Shown here piece after piece: positions 17,582 to 26,773 of a stretch of DNA of 27,493 bases (position 1 is its first letter; the number at the start of each line of letters is the position of its first letter). The translations under genes were made by a program, and so were the position numbers. The stretch is taken from contig JABLUY010000360.1 in NCBI GenBank assembly GCA_013306675.1, positions 1 to 27,493 of the forward strand, given 5' to 3'. Source of the DNA: Thraustochytrium sp. TN22 (taxonomy: Eukaryota > Sar > Bigyra > Thraustochytrida > Thraustochytriidae). The notes under the pieces were generated by a model that was not told where the DNA came from, ran no database searches, and saw only the letters and a list, made by a program, of their open reading frames with translations.

Positions 17582-19387
17582 TCACACAACACGCATATCG
17601 CCTGCGGCAGCAGACATGAGTTTGGCCAGATACTCGTCGAAGAGGTCGCGGTCATTCTCAAAGAGCCAGGCAGCGGCAACGATAAGGAGGAGAACGCTGT
17701 TCTTGGCCATCTTGCGCCGCTTCGACCAGCGCTTCGAGGCCTCGGTCTCCTCGGCCGGCCGGACGGGCGCCGGTTTGAGCAGCACGTGGATCGTGGACCC
17801 GAAAAGGAAGGCAAACACGGTCGACGACAGCGTGATGACGTTGTACGGCATGCTAAAGTCCGGCAGCGGCATGCTCACGATGAGCGGCTCCGCGTACGCG
17901 CGCAGGCGCCGCCCGGCAAGCGGTCCGTGCGCCCGATGGCCTTGCAGCGCGGACTGCACCGGCAGCAGGACGCAGCCGTCCGGTTGCGGCACCACGTAGC
18001 TCACCACTGCGGAAGGAATGTCAAAGCCGCGGTTCGGGTCCGGCGGGAAGTCCCACACGGGCAAGAAGGCTTGGCGGAACTCGTATGAGATGACCACCTC
18101 GGCGCCCGCAGGCACGTCGAGCTCCAGCTCCAGCTGTGTGGCCGCGCCATTAAAGTCGGACAGCGAGATTCGCGACGCGTTGCCACCTGGGCTCCACAAC
18201 TGCGCTGCAGGCAACGTACGACCGGCCACCTGCACGCGCAGCGAGCTCGGCGTCAGCCGCAGGTACGCCGGCACGAGCTCCAGGTAGCGGACGCGCAGCG
18301 GCGTCCCGGCAGATGCAAAGGAGGACGATGCGGCGAGCACTGTCACGACGCCGCCGCTCACGCGGCCGGTGCCTGACGCGAAGCGCTCGCGCACTTGCAA
18401 AAGGGCTCGAGGAGGCACCACGGGGCGCGCCACGGCCGCCGTCGGCGTGAATTCCCCGTGCGGCACGGCGTGCAGCGTCGTGCGCGCCGAGCCCCACGTG
18501 CACGAGGATTCCCTAGCAAGGCCGCTGTCGCCCTTTTCGGCCGACGCCTCAACAAAAATCGAGGACACGGCGGCGAGCGGGCACGCCGAGACCTCTTCGA
18601 GGCCAGGCGCCAACGTGGCGAGCTCCGCAGCACCCGCCTCGACGCGGCCCACCGCGACGGTGACGGAGAACGTGAGCTCGACGCCGGGCGAGGCACACTC
18701 GCGCCAGCCGCGGCGCCCCCCGCACGTGCGGCGAAAGTGCAGGCGCATCGCGTGGTGGTCGGCGCGGAAGATGACAGTAGGCGTCAGCAGGCGCGCCAGC
18801 CCCGCGTGGCTGCGGCACGGCAGCAGCTTGAGCAGCGGCGTCAGGTTCTCCGTGCACGACGCTTCCGACGGCAGTTGGCCGTAGCGCAGGTGCACGGGCG
18901 AATCCTCCGCGAGCCCAAAGCTGGCGCGCGGCTGCGCCACGGCAGCCTCGCCGTGCAGTGCGCTCAGCGACGCGCACGAGAGCCCGGCCAGGGCGCCCGT
19001 GAGCGACTCCCACGCCTCGGGTGCCTCCTCGTGCAGCAGCGCCCACATCTCCACACCAGGGGCCACCGGAGTGGGCGGCGCGCCCCAGGCGTCCTGCCAC
19101 CTGCCCTTGCCAAAGCTAAGCTCCACCTCCTCCACGCCGTACCGCCCCATGGCCTGCCCAAACTGCTTCGGGAACAGGTTGAAGTGCTGCCACGCAAACT
19201 CCTGCTCCTGCTCCCAGCGCAGCGTGAACTGCACGTGCGACACTAGGGTTTCCCAGCCCTGCTCTTCGCCCCGCGGGCTCTCGTCTTTGACGCGCCGCAA
19301 CAGCGCCTCCTCCCAGAACGTCTCCGCGCCGCGCGCCACACTGCACGCCGCCGCCAGCGCGCACAGCACCGTGCCCAGCATCTTCAT
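17582..19387 (-). CDS. PIGT: GPI transamidase component PIG-T (Gpi16-like)
   Basis: This 601-residue protein is the PIG-T subunit of the ER GPI-transamidase complex, which cleaves the C-terminal signal of precursor proteins and attaches the GPI anchor. It begins with a signal peptide (about residues 1-21, cleavage near RGA/ETF), then the luminal domain with family marks LSFGKGRW, GVEMWALL, LRYGQLPSEASCTENLTPL (first cysteine of the conserved set), KLLPCR, and LHFRRTC. Near the C-terminus PDFSMPYNVITLSSTV (509-524) opens the conserved membrane helix. After it the protein continues with a basic stretch (SKRWSKRRK) and a second hydrophobic segment (about 563-576) ending in an acidic tail. The open frame reaches 19804, but the extra 139 residues hide the signal peptide, so the start is 19387. 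It converges on SHMT and diverges from the mL46-like gene. Confidence 0.96.
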   Translation of the reverse strand: MKMLGTVLCALAAACSVARGAETFWEEALLRRVKDESPRGEEQGWETLVSHVQFTLRWEQEQEFAWQHFNLFPKQFGQAMGRYGVEEVELSFGKGRWQDAWGAPPTPVAPGVEMWALLHEEAPEAWESLTGALAGLSCASLSALHGEAAVAQPRASFGLAEDSPVHLRYGQLPSEASCTENLTPLLKLLPCRSHAGLARLLTPTVIFRADHHAMRLHFRRTCGGRRGWRECASPGVELTFSVTVAVGRVEAGAAELATLAPGLEEVSACPLAAVSSIFVEASAEKGDSGLARESSCTWGSARTTLHAVPHGEFTPTAAVARPVVPPRALLQVRERFASGTGRVSGGVVTVLAASSSFASAGTPLRVRYLELVPAYLRLTPSSLRVQVAGRTLPAAQLWSPGGNASRISLSDFNGAATQLELELDVPAGAEVVISYEFRQAFLPVWDFPPDPNRGFDIPSAVVSYVVPQPDGCVLLPVQSALQGHRAHGPLAGRRLRAYAEPLIVSMPLPDFSMPYNVITLSSTVFAFLFGSTIHVLLKPAPVRPAEETEASKRWSKRRKMAKNSVLLLIVAAAWLFENDRDLFDEYLAKLMSAAAGDMRVV

Positions 19388-19440
19388 CTTGCCGCCGCCC
19401 GAGCGCCTCTGCGTCGCGGCGCCGCGCCCCGGTCGCGCAG

Positions 19441-19464
19441 GCTGCGCGGCTGCGCGGCTGCGCG
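19441..19464. repeat. (GCTGCGCG)3 octanucleotide repeat in PIG-T leader
   Basis: Three exact 8-bp units lie about 55-80 bases upstream of the PIG-T start codon. Confidence 0.88.
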
Positions 19465-20346
19465 GACACCAGGCCGCGCTGGCGCCAGCACGCCGCACCG
19501 GCGCACGTCCGCCGCCGCGCAGGCGCCGTTTGCAGCTTTGGAGGAGGAGTCCTTGGCCGAGGTCGGGCGCAACCCGGCCGAGCTGCACGAGAAGATCCGG
19601 AGAAGAGACGCGAGCATTCGTTGTTATTACCGTACCCGTCACGCATACCACCCGAAGATCGAGCTTGCTTCTGTCGACTAGAGCTAGCAGCCAGGTGACG
19701 AGACCAAAGAACGGCCCAGCGGAAGGCATGCGCAAAGGAAGAGTGCATCTATCGTAGACGTAGAGAAGGAGCACACGCAACTGACACAGCTCGCGACATT
19801 CCACTCACTATCAAGATCCATCTCATGCACGACCCGATCGCTTCCTTCAGCTTGAGCGAACGAGCAATAGCAAGACGTAAGCGCTGACAAGATCGCAAGT
19901 GCTCACAATGTTTCGCACCCACTGGCTAGCCAAGGCCTAGAGCAAGGGCTCGGAAGACTTGCTGCAGACTCTGCAAGATCTTGCAAGCCTGACCGCGACT
20001 CGCAAGAGCTCGCACGGCCCGTCGCAAACTCACTGTCAGCAATGTTCGCCGCGCAGCCGACACGACCTCGCCAGAACTCGCCAGAATTCGCAAGACGCTT
20101 CCAGCCTCTCCGTGCAGTGGCTCTTGCCAGCTTGGTAAGTTGCGACCAACCAGCGAGCACAACCGTGACAGCAAGCCCACGACGCGCACAGCGCCGCGCC
20201 GCGCCCGAGCGTGGCTGCTGACACTGATCAGTGACAGTGGCTGGCCGGTGGGTCGGTTTCGCAACTGCCCTGCGCCGGTTACGGCGGAGCGGGCGCGCTG
20301 CCGCCCATACATTCATTCGCACATGCAGCAGCGAGCAAGCAGGCTC

Positions 20347-20370
20347 AATCAATCAATCAATCGATCGATC
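20347..20370. repeat. (AATC)4(GATC)2 compound tetranucleotide repeat
   Basis: Four AATC units pass directly into two GATC units, about 60 bases upstream of the mL46-like start codon. Confidence 0.92.
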
Positions 20371-20432
20371 GACCAAGAAGCGAAGCGACCAGCCTCGCGG
20401 CAGGAGCGGCAGCGGCTGCGCGGCGCGGAGCG

Positions 20433-21764
20433 ATGCAGCGCGGCGGCGTGCGCGGCGCGGGCGCGCTGGCGCCGCAGGGGCGGCGGTGGTGGTCGGCGCG
20501 GGTGGCGGCGGCGCGCAGCGCGAGCTCGTACCCGCGCGCGGACGCGCCGGGCGAGGCGGTGGACGAGGCGCACTGGCGCGAGCAGTACGTGCTGTCGAAG
20601 CTCGAGGCGCAGGTGCCGGTGGAGCGCAAGAAGGCGCTGCGTGCGGCGGAGCTGAAGCGGTGGCGCGACTTCGAGGCCTTCAAGGCCGAGGCGAGCGCCG
20701 CGGGCCTGGCGCTGGACACGGCCGCCTCGGCCGTGGTGGAGCGGCTGCCGGTGATCATGCCAGACCTGGAGGACTGGCAGGTGGACATGATGGAGATCCA
20801 GGAGGAGAAGGCGCTCTACACGTGCAAGGAGTACCCGGACAGCTTTTGGACCTATCGGCCCAAGCCCATCCAGAAGCAGGACCTCTGGGCGTACGACCTG
20901 CTCTCGTACGGCACCAACGGCCGCCTGGGCCGCGCCGAGATGAACGACGAGCTGCGCAAGGAGCTGGAGCCCATGCTGAAGGAGTACCGCAAGGAGGAGG
21001 CCGAGCGCATCGAGGCGCTTGAGCGGGAGCAGCTTGCGCTCAGGACAGACATCCTCGGCCGCGATGAGGCTTCGCAGGCGAAGGCCGCGGCCGCCGCCGC
21101 CGCCGCTGCTGAGGAGAGCAAGGCCGGCGACGACCTCAGCCTCGACCTGGACCCCAACCTGGACCTGGCCGATCAGCTCGACGTTGACCTGAGTGAGATG
21201 GAGATTGAGATCGACGAGGACACCACGCAGGAGGTCGAGTACGACCTGAACACGGATATCGGCGAGGACTCCGGCGCGGGCAAGGCGCAGGACTTCCGCC
21301 CGGAGCCGCGCACCACGCTCGAGGACAAGATCCACGACACGCGTTCGCTGCGCCGCCGTCTGCAGCGCCGTCTGCACCTCCTCGTCAAGGTGCCCAACCC
21401 GGAGGACCCGGACGGCGAGCCTGTCTGGCGCTTCCCCTTTGGCGCGCGCCGCGAGGGCGAGGAGCTCTACGCCGCCGCGCAGCGCCACACCCTCGAGCAG
21501 TGCGGCGACCTGACTCTGTACATGCTCGGCCGCCTCCCGGCTGGCTACGTCTGGTACAAGTACCCGGAGGCCGAGCAGAAGGCGCGCAACGCCTACGGCG
21601 CTGTCGTGTACCTGTACCGCGGCCAGCGCATGGAGGGCCACGTTGACCTTGGCGCCTCTGTTCTCGACTTCGTTTGGATCTCCAATGATGAGCTGCCTCA
21701 GATCGTCCCGGACGCTGCTTCGGACCCGTACTGGAGCTACGCTCGCAACTTTATGGACGACTAA
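20433..21764 (+). CDS. MRPL46: Mitochondrial large-subunit ribosomal protein mL46-like
   Basis: This 443-residue protein ends in a Nudix-like fold as in mL46 (yeast MRPL17 family), a non-catalytic component of the mitochondrial large ribosomal subunit. The N-terminal 33 residues are Arg/Ala/Gly-rich without acids, as in a mitochondrial presequence. The N-terminal family region contains VVERLPVIMPDLEDWQ (101-116), and the Nudix-like part covers about 312-425: LHLLVKVPNPED, VWRFPFGARREGEEL (331-345) where the Nudix helix lacks the catalytic glutamates, GRLPAGYVWYKYP (366-378), GAVVYLYRGQ, and DFVWISNDELPQIV (412-425). Between them is an unusual linker: a charged helical stretch (170-210), poly-Ala (218-226) and an acidic segment (230-280). 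The chosen ATG is the first in frame after GC-rich leader. Another Nudix-fold protein is the alternative. Confidence 0.76.
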   Translation: MQRGGVRGAGALAPQGRRWWSARVAAARSASSYPRADAPGEAVDEAHWREQYVLSKLEAQVPVERKKALRAAELKRWRDFEAFKAEASAAGLALDTAASAVVERLPVIMPDLEDWQVDMMEIQEEKALYTCKEYPDSFWTYRPKPIQKQDLWAYDLLSYGTNGRLGRAEMNDELRKELEPMLKEYRKEEAERIEALEREQLALRTDILGRDEASQAKAAAAAAAAAEESKAGDDLSLDLDPNLDLADQLDVDLSEMEIEIDEDTTQEVEYDLNTDIGEDSGAGKAQDFRPEPRTTLEDKIHDTRSLRRRLQRRLHLLVKVPNPEDPDGEPVWRFPFGARREGEELYAAAQRHTLEQCGDLTLYMLGRLPAGYVWYKYPEAEQKARNAYGAVVYLYRGQRMEGHVDLGASVLDFVWISNDELPQIVPDAASDPYWSYARNFMDD

Positions 21765-22003
21765 GCAGTAAAAGCTTGGCTTGGAGAGAGAATCAACGAA
21801 CGACAACAACGTCAACAAGACGAGAGAGAATAGCAAAAGGAGCGCGCAAAATGGCGGCGTGTGGGCACACGGCGCTGGCAGCGGCAGCAGCGACTATCCT
21901 TTGACCCGGACCAACAATTGCCGCGAACAACAACGCCAACGACAAAATTAAAAAGGGAGTTATAAAAAGCAAGGAAAGCAAAAGACACATTGCGAGCGAG
22001 CGA

Positions 22004-22114
22004 GCGAGCGTTTGCTTGCCCGCGCTTGCCGGTCTCAAGCATTTCGCAAGCGTCTTGGAATCCTGAGCGAGCATCCATCAGCCTGGACACCTTGGGGACG
22101 CTGCAGGGCTTTGC
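22004..22114. repeat. Diverged direct repeat, copy A
   Basis: This copy begins GCGAGCGTTTGCTTGC and aligns along its length with 22214-22327. Shared blocks include GTTTGCTTGC, ATTCGC/ATTTCGC, CGTCTTGGA, TGAGCGAGCAT and GGGGACGCTGCAG versus GGAGACGCTGCAG. Small indels separate the blocks. Confidence 0.8.
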
Positions 22115-22213
22115 TACGTACGGCACAAGAGGGCGCCATGAATTCAGAGAAAATATCTGAAAATGGACTCGGAGACTTTTTGAGGTCGGCTGTGGAGTCT
22201 CGCTCGCTCGGCG

Positions 22214-22327
22214 GCGAGTGTTTGCTTGCAGCACTCGCCAATCTCGGACAATTCGCGAACGTCTTGGATTTGTATTTGTGAGCGAGCATCAGTCTGTACA
22301 TTAGGGAGACGCTGCAGAGCATCTTCG
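22214..22327. repeat. Diverged direct repeat, copy B
   Basis: This copy begins GCGAGTGTTTGCTTGC and matches copy A (22004-22114) in the same block order, offset by about 210 bases. The divergence suggests an old duplication. Confidence 0.8.
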
Positions 22328-22486
22328 CGTGTCAGTGCCACGACGCACGCAAGAAGTGCCTTGAATTTATATTGGAAATTCTTCGAGCAAAGGCCGGCCG
22401 CATCGTAGAGACTTGGCTACATGCCACGGCCGCCGGTAATAGTGTTCTTCAAAGCTCAGCTGCAAAGTTAGTGACGTTCAAGGGCT

Positions 22487-25436
22487 TCACGTCTGCACCT
22501 TGCGCAGGCCACTGGGACCAACGTCCTCGAGATCCTGCATGACCTCGTTGAAGAGTCGCGCGGTCTTGACGGCCTCGACATTGCGCTTGTCGCCGGCGGA
22601 GTCGATACGGTCGTAGGTGTGAAGGCGGTAAATGTAGGTCCAAAAGACGAGGTTGTAGGTGACAAAGAGGGTGGCCATGATGGCAGTGACGGAAGTCGGG
22701 TCGATGACGGCAAAGTCGACGTCAGTAGCCCACGGGAGGTGACCCCAGTCGCCCTGGCGGTGGAGCGCGTGGTCGGGTGCCAGCCAGAGCGCGGTGACGA
22801 TGGCGACGGCTTCAAGCGTGGACACGATAATGCCGGAAATGACGGCGACGCGCTTGTCCCAGGCGGAGTTTGCGAGGAAGGTGACGATGACGGCAAAGAA
22901 GCGGTTGCGCTCGGAGTTCGTGGCCCACCAAATGAGGACGCGCAGGAGAATCATGCCGAGCAAGATGGCGCCGGCGATGAGCGGGTCGAAGATGGAGGTG
23001 GCGAGGCCAATGGTCATGGCCCGGAAGGAGAACTGAGAGATGTGAAAGATCCAGCAGGGAGTGAGGCGATAAAAGAGCGCGGCGCCCTCGAGGTTGACGG
23101 AGGCATGGCGCATGATGAACTCCTTTTCAAAGAGGTCCGCGAAGGTGTTGCCGAGCACGATGAGCGAGAGCCCGACCGAGAGGAGCACGGTGGCGTCGGC
23201 GACCGCGCTAAAGCCCTGGCCCTCGCGGCCGAGCGCGTGCACGAGGAAGTTAATCTGCAGAAAGGCCTGCGGACCGGACTCGCCAGCCACCTCGACGACG
23301 CGCAGGCTACCGAAACGCGCCGTGGTCTCGTTGTTCTCATAAGAGATCCAGGCCTCGCGCGCCACGCGCAGCTGCAGCAGCGTAAGCACGGCGTTGCTGA
23401 CGCGCGAAAAGAAGCTCTTGTCCTCGACCTCGAAGGGGCTGGACATGAAGATCATCATGTACAGGGTTGGCAGGACGAGGAAGGCGAGCGAGCAGCCGAA
23501 CCAGGCGTAAGACAGGTTGCCCTCATCGGCCGCCGACGTGTAGAGCTCGATGATCACGAGGACGTCGGTAGCGAGGTCGAACCAGTTCATGACCACCGCG
23601 AAGACCAGCATGGAGATGGAGAACTGCGTGATGGTCTCAGACTTGGCGATCTTGACGCCAAAGGTTTCGAGCGAGCCCTTGGCGATCTGCGTGCCGTCCG
23701 TGGAGATGACGAGCTGCACGTGGGACTCGCCCGTGGCGCCACGGCGGTTGGCGCGCTTGAGCCAGCCGTCCTGTGCGGAGCGATCGCCGATCGGGTTCTC
23801 GTCCAGCTCCAGCGTCTTGAGCGTGGTGTTCTTCTCGGATGCCAGCACGTAGCCGAGGATCTCGGCGCCTTGGTTGCCGATGGCGTTGCGCGAGAGGTTG
23901 AGCCGCCGCAGCGTGGTGTTGGACTTGAGCCCCTCCGAGATGGCCGTGGCCGACTCGTCGCCCAGGTCGTTGCCATCCAGGTTGAGCGTCTCGATGGAGG
24001 CGTTACGCGCCACGAGCTGCGCGAGCGCGCCGCCGCAGGCGTCCGAAAGCTTGTTGCGCGAGAGGTCCAGCTCGAACAGCGTGGAGGACGACTCGATGGC
24101 CGCCGCAAACGGGATGAGCCCGCGCGAGTCGAAGACGTTGTCCTGTAGGTGCAGCTTTTGCAGCGGGACGCCGGTGCCTTCGATACACCTGCCCAGCGCC
24201 ACGAGGCCCTCGTTGCCCAGGCTCGTCATGTTCAGGCGCAGCTGCCGCAGCGCCGTCTCTGCGTGCAGACCGCCAGCCAGCGCAGCCACGCCCTGATCGC
24301 TCAGGTTGTTGCGCTGCAACCAGAGCGACCTGAGCGTGTGGTTCTGCTGCAGCGCACCCGCCAGAAGGGCGCCGCCCGCGTTCGTGATGAAGTTGTCGCC
24401 CACCATGAGCTCTTCTAGCACGATGTTCTGCCGCAGCGCCATCGCAAGGTGGGCGAGGCCCTCCACCCCGATGCGGTTGTTGTGCAGGTCCAGATGCCGC
24501 AGGTTGAAGTTCTCCGCCAGCGCCGGCCCGAGGTGCGCGCACGCCGCCGCGGACAGTCGATTGCCCGAAATGTCGATCTTCTCCAGCGTGCGGTTGCCCT
24601 CCACCATGTGTCGCGCCATGTAACCGGCCGCGTCGTCGATGCCGCAGTCTTGCGCCACAAAGGTCGTCACCGTGCCGCAGCGTCCCAGCCCCACGCTGAG
24701 CGCCGCCATGCCCAGGCTGCGCAGCTTGCGATTCTGGTCCAGGTTCAGCGACTGCAGCGCCGTGCACCGGCCCACCGCGTACCCGAGCGCCACCGCGTGC
24801 GCGTCCGTCAGCTGGCAGTCCTGCAGCAGGATGGCCCGCACGTCCGGCTCGTGCGTCACGATGTACCACACCAGCACGTGCATTGTCGACATCTTTAGCC
24901 GCTGGTTGTACAGGCGCACCTGGCCTAGCGCCGCCTTCTCGTCCGGCATCCCGTCCGCCTCCACGTCATCGAAAAAGTCCACGGACACCGCGTCGTCCTG
25001 GCGGTTGTCCCCATCGTCGCCCTCCTCGGGGGGCTCATCGTCCTCCAGCACCTCGTCCTCCCACCCCACGTCGTCCATCTCCGCCTCGCTCGCCCCCGCA
25101 CGGTGCTCCTCGCCGTGCTTGTGCAGCGTCATAAGCACCGGCAGCAGCGCGCGCCGCAACTGATGTTCCAGCTTGAGCTTCTTCAGCCTCGAGATGGCCC
25201 CGTGCAGCGTCAGGCCTTCAATCAGGCTCTCGTCGAAGTTCACATCCTCCTCCGAGAACGCCTGGTCCTGCTCGTCGCCGTCCCCTGCGAGCCTCTTGAT
25301 CTGCGCGAGCGCCAGCACGCGCGTGCTCCCGTCAGCTCAGCCTTGTCTGCCGCGCCCAGCGCAGCGCCTCACGTACCAGGGGCGTCGCCACGATCTCCGT
25401 GGCGTTCACCGCCGCCTCCACCAGGTCCGACGCCAT
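22487..25436 (-). CDS. Leucine-rich-repeat / XK-related (XKR) membrane fusion protein, two exons
   Basis: The coding sequence joins exon 1 (25436-25377, 20 codons from an ATG in context AAGATGG) to exon 2 (25300-22487) across a 76-base phase-0 intron, giving 957 residues. Without splicing, the large frame has no ATG until well inside it. Residues 1-150 are hydrophilic with an acidic stretch (about 90-140). Residues about 175-525 are RNI/NLRC3-type leucine-rich repeats, around 12 units of the form LxxLxLxxNxLxxxGxxxLAxAL. Residues about 580-905 are a polytopic membrane domain with XK-related marks: NWFDLATDVLVIIELY (D595, D599) in the first helix and VVEVAGESGPQAFLQINFL (E694, P697, Q698). Animal XKR8-type proteins scramble phospholipids, so lipid scrambling controlled by an LRR sensor is a hypothesis. 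It converges on the mL46-like gene. Confidence 0.85.
25301..25376 (-). other. 76-bp spliceosomal intron in the LRR-XKR gene
   Basis: On the minus strand the donor is CCCCTG then GTACGTGAGG at 25376, a branch-like GCTGACGGG has its adenosine at 25332, and the acceptor GCTCGCGCAG ends at 25301. Splicing joins codon 20 (CTG) to ATC in phase 0. Read through, translation would stop after 34 residues, at a TGA inside the intron. Confidence 0.85.
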
Positions 25437-26525
25437 CTTGCCGCGCGCGTCACCGTCGGCTGCTGCTCCGCTCGCTCGGCCTGCCTGCCTGCCAGCGGCG
25501 ATGCAGGTCTGCTGCCGCTCGAGCCAGACTCCTGTCCTCTCCCCCGCTCTCCCCCGCCTCGTGCAGTGTGCATGCACCGCACTGCAGCCGTGGCCGCAGC
25601 GGCTGATGGTGGAGCGCGCGCGCACGTGCAGTTTCCCCTGCTTTCGCCTGCTTTCCAGTTTCCAGTTTCTGCAGGGACAAAGGCCACTTCAGAGTTCACA
25701 CCCCGTCGCGCTTCATTGGCAAGTTGTCCGAGTCAAGTTGCCAAGTTTGCGCCTCTTGCGGATGAGGCTGCTCCACTGGCAGGTCAATCGCCGTTCAAGT
25801 TGCGAGAGAGCGACGTGGCCGACCCGCCGGCGCCGCGCCGCGAGACGATTTAGGCGAAGCGATCGCACTGGTCGCCTGGCGCGGCCGAAGATTGTTTTCA
25901 GGGACTACCAGGCCGGTGGGGATCCGTCCGACAGAGTCTTGATGGCAGAGAGGTACTCTGACAGTGAGAGGAACGCAACTGAGATGAGACGAAAGGTGGA
26001 CGCTGCTGGTGCAGCCAGCGCGCGCTGCCGAGATGAAGCACGACAGCCTGCCAGTGCTGATCGCAGGGCACAAGACACGTGGGGCCGGAGGCGGGGCGTC
26101 GCCACACCGGAGTTACGAAGCCACGCGCGAGCGCCGCGGCTACGCTTCTGACGTGGGGCTGGCTCACTGCGGGCGTTGATCAAGCTGGTCCGGTCCCACG
26201 TGGACCGGGCGGCAACGCGGCGCGCGGCCGTCGCGCGGCCGCAACGCGGCGCGAATGTGGCGGTCGCTGGGCTCGTCAACTCTGCGACGTGTGCAGTACA
26301 GCATCACGGTCCGGAGGCACATGACGAGACGAGATGAAGTGGGGGCGCAGCCTCAGGCCAGCGCGACGGGAACCTGCGCCCTGGCGTAAGCCGGGTGGAG
26401 TCCGAGTCTCGCCACTTTGCATGATCGTCGCACGATCGAACGTGTTTGTTCATTGCTTTTGGTTTGGTGCGGGCTGCAGTGATGCGAGGAGACGCATTGC
26501 AAGGCTCGACACGACTAGCGTTACT

Positions 26526-26773
26526 CCAGGCAAGTCTCAGCACCTGTGGCGTCGAACCTCTCGTGTTCTTCGTGCTCGCCCTACGCCACCTCTTTTCGCC
26601 TTCTCTGCGTACCACTCTACATCCAGCGCCCGCGCTGGATACTCTCAACGCTCTGCAGGGCAGGCATTCCAGGCTCAACCCCAGGCAAGTCTCAGCACCT
26701 GTGGCGTCGAACCTCTCGTGTTCTTCGTGCTCGCCCTACGCCAGCGCCCGCGCTCGATCCTCTCAACGCTCTG
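26526..26773. repeat. Direct repeat pair with identical 63-bp core
   Basis: Bases 26526-26588 and 26681-26743 are identical over 63 positions, beginning CCAGGCAAGTCTCAGCACC. Both copies continue into a GCGCCCGCGCT...CTCTCAACGCTCTGC tail (ending 26656 and 26773), but the first copy has about 35 extra bases before the tail. So one copy suffered an indel after duplication. Confidence 0.93.

Larger units (their letters stand above)
19388..20432. other. Divergent intergenic region between PIG-T and mL46-like genes
   Basis: This 1045-base region includes (GCTGCGCG)3 at 19441-19464 in the PIG-T leader, many short CTCGCAAG/CTTGCAAG-type words between about 19960 and 20110, and (AATC)4 followed by (GATC)2 at 20347-20370 in the other leader. 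I see no gene, tRNA-like fold or mobile element. Confidence 0.6.
21765..22486. other. Convergent 3' region between mL46-like and LRR-XKR genes
   Basis: This 722-base gap is notably AT-richer than the genes. It contains a TATAAAAA string at 21961-21968, (GCGA)4 at 21992-22007, and a diverged direct repeat pair (22004-22114 and 22214-22327) described separately. Short frames in it have no protein-like features. Confidence 0.6.

Noticed and set aside
19388-19804. 139-residue N-terminal extension of PIG-T
   Set aside because: It would bury the signal peptide, is Arg/Ala-rich, and contains an 8-bp tandem repeat; most likely untranslated leader.
20349-21836. Minus-strand frame of 495 codons opposite the mL46-like gene
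   Set aside because: Antisense shadow: Leu/Val/Arg-rich, no domains, ending in the AATC/GATC repeat.
22619-24148. Plus-strand frame of 509 codons opposite the LRR-XKR gene
   Set aside because: Its content (Asp/Gly/Arg/Glu-rich) mirrors the regular LRR codons on the other strand; no family signature.
25316-25318. GTG as the start codon of the LRR-XKR gene
   Set aside because: Non-ATG initiation is not needed: an upstream exon with an ATG and good splice signals joins in frame, and the GTG itself falls inside the predicted intron.
25399-26151. Plus-strand frame of 250 codons in the right-hand gene-poor region
   Set aside because: No domains, mixed codon use, starts antisense to LRR-XKR exon 1, and passes through repeated CAAGTTG words.
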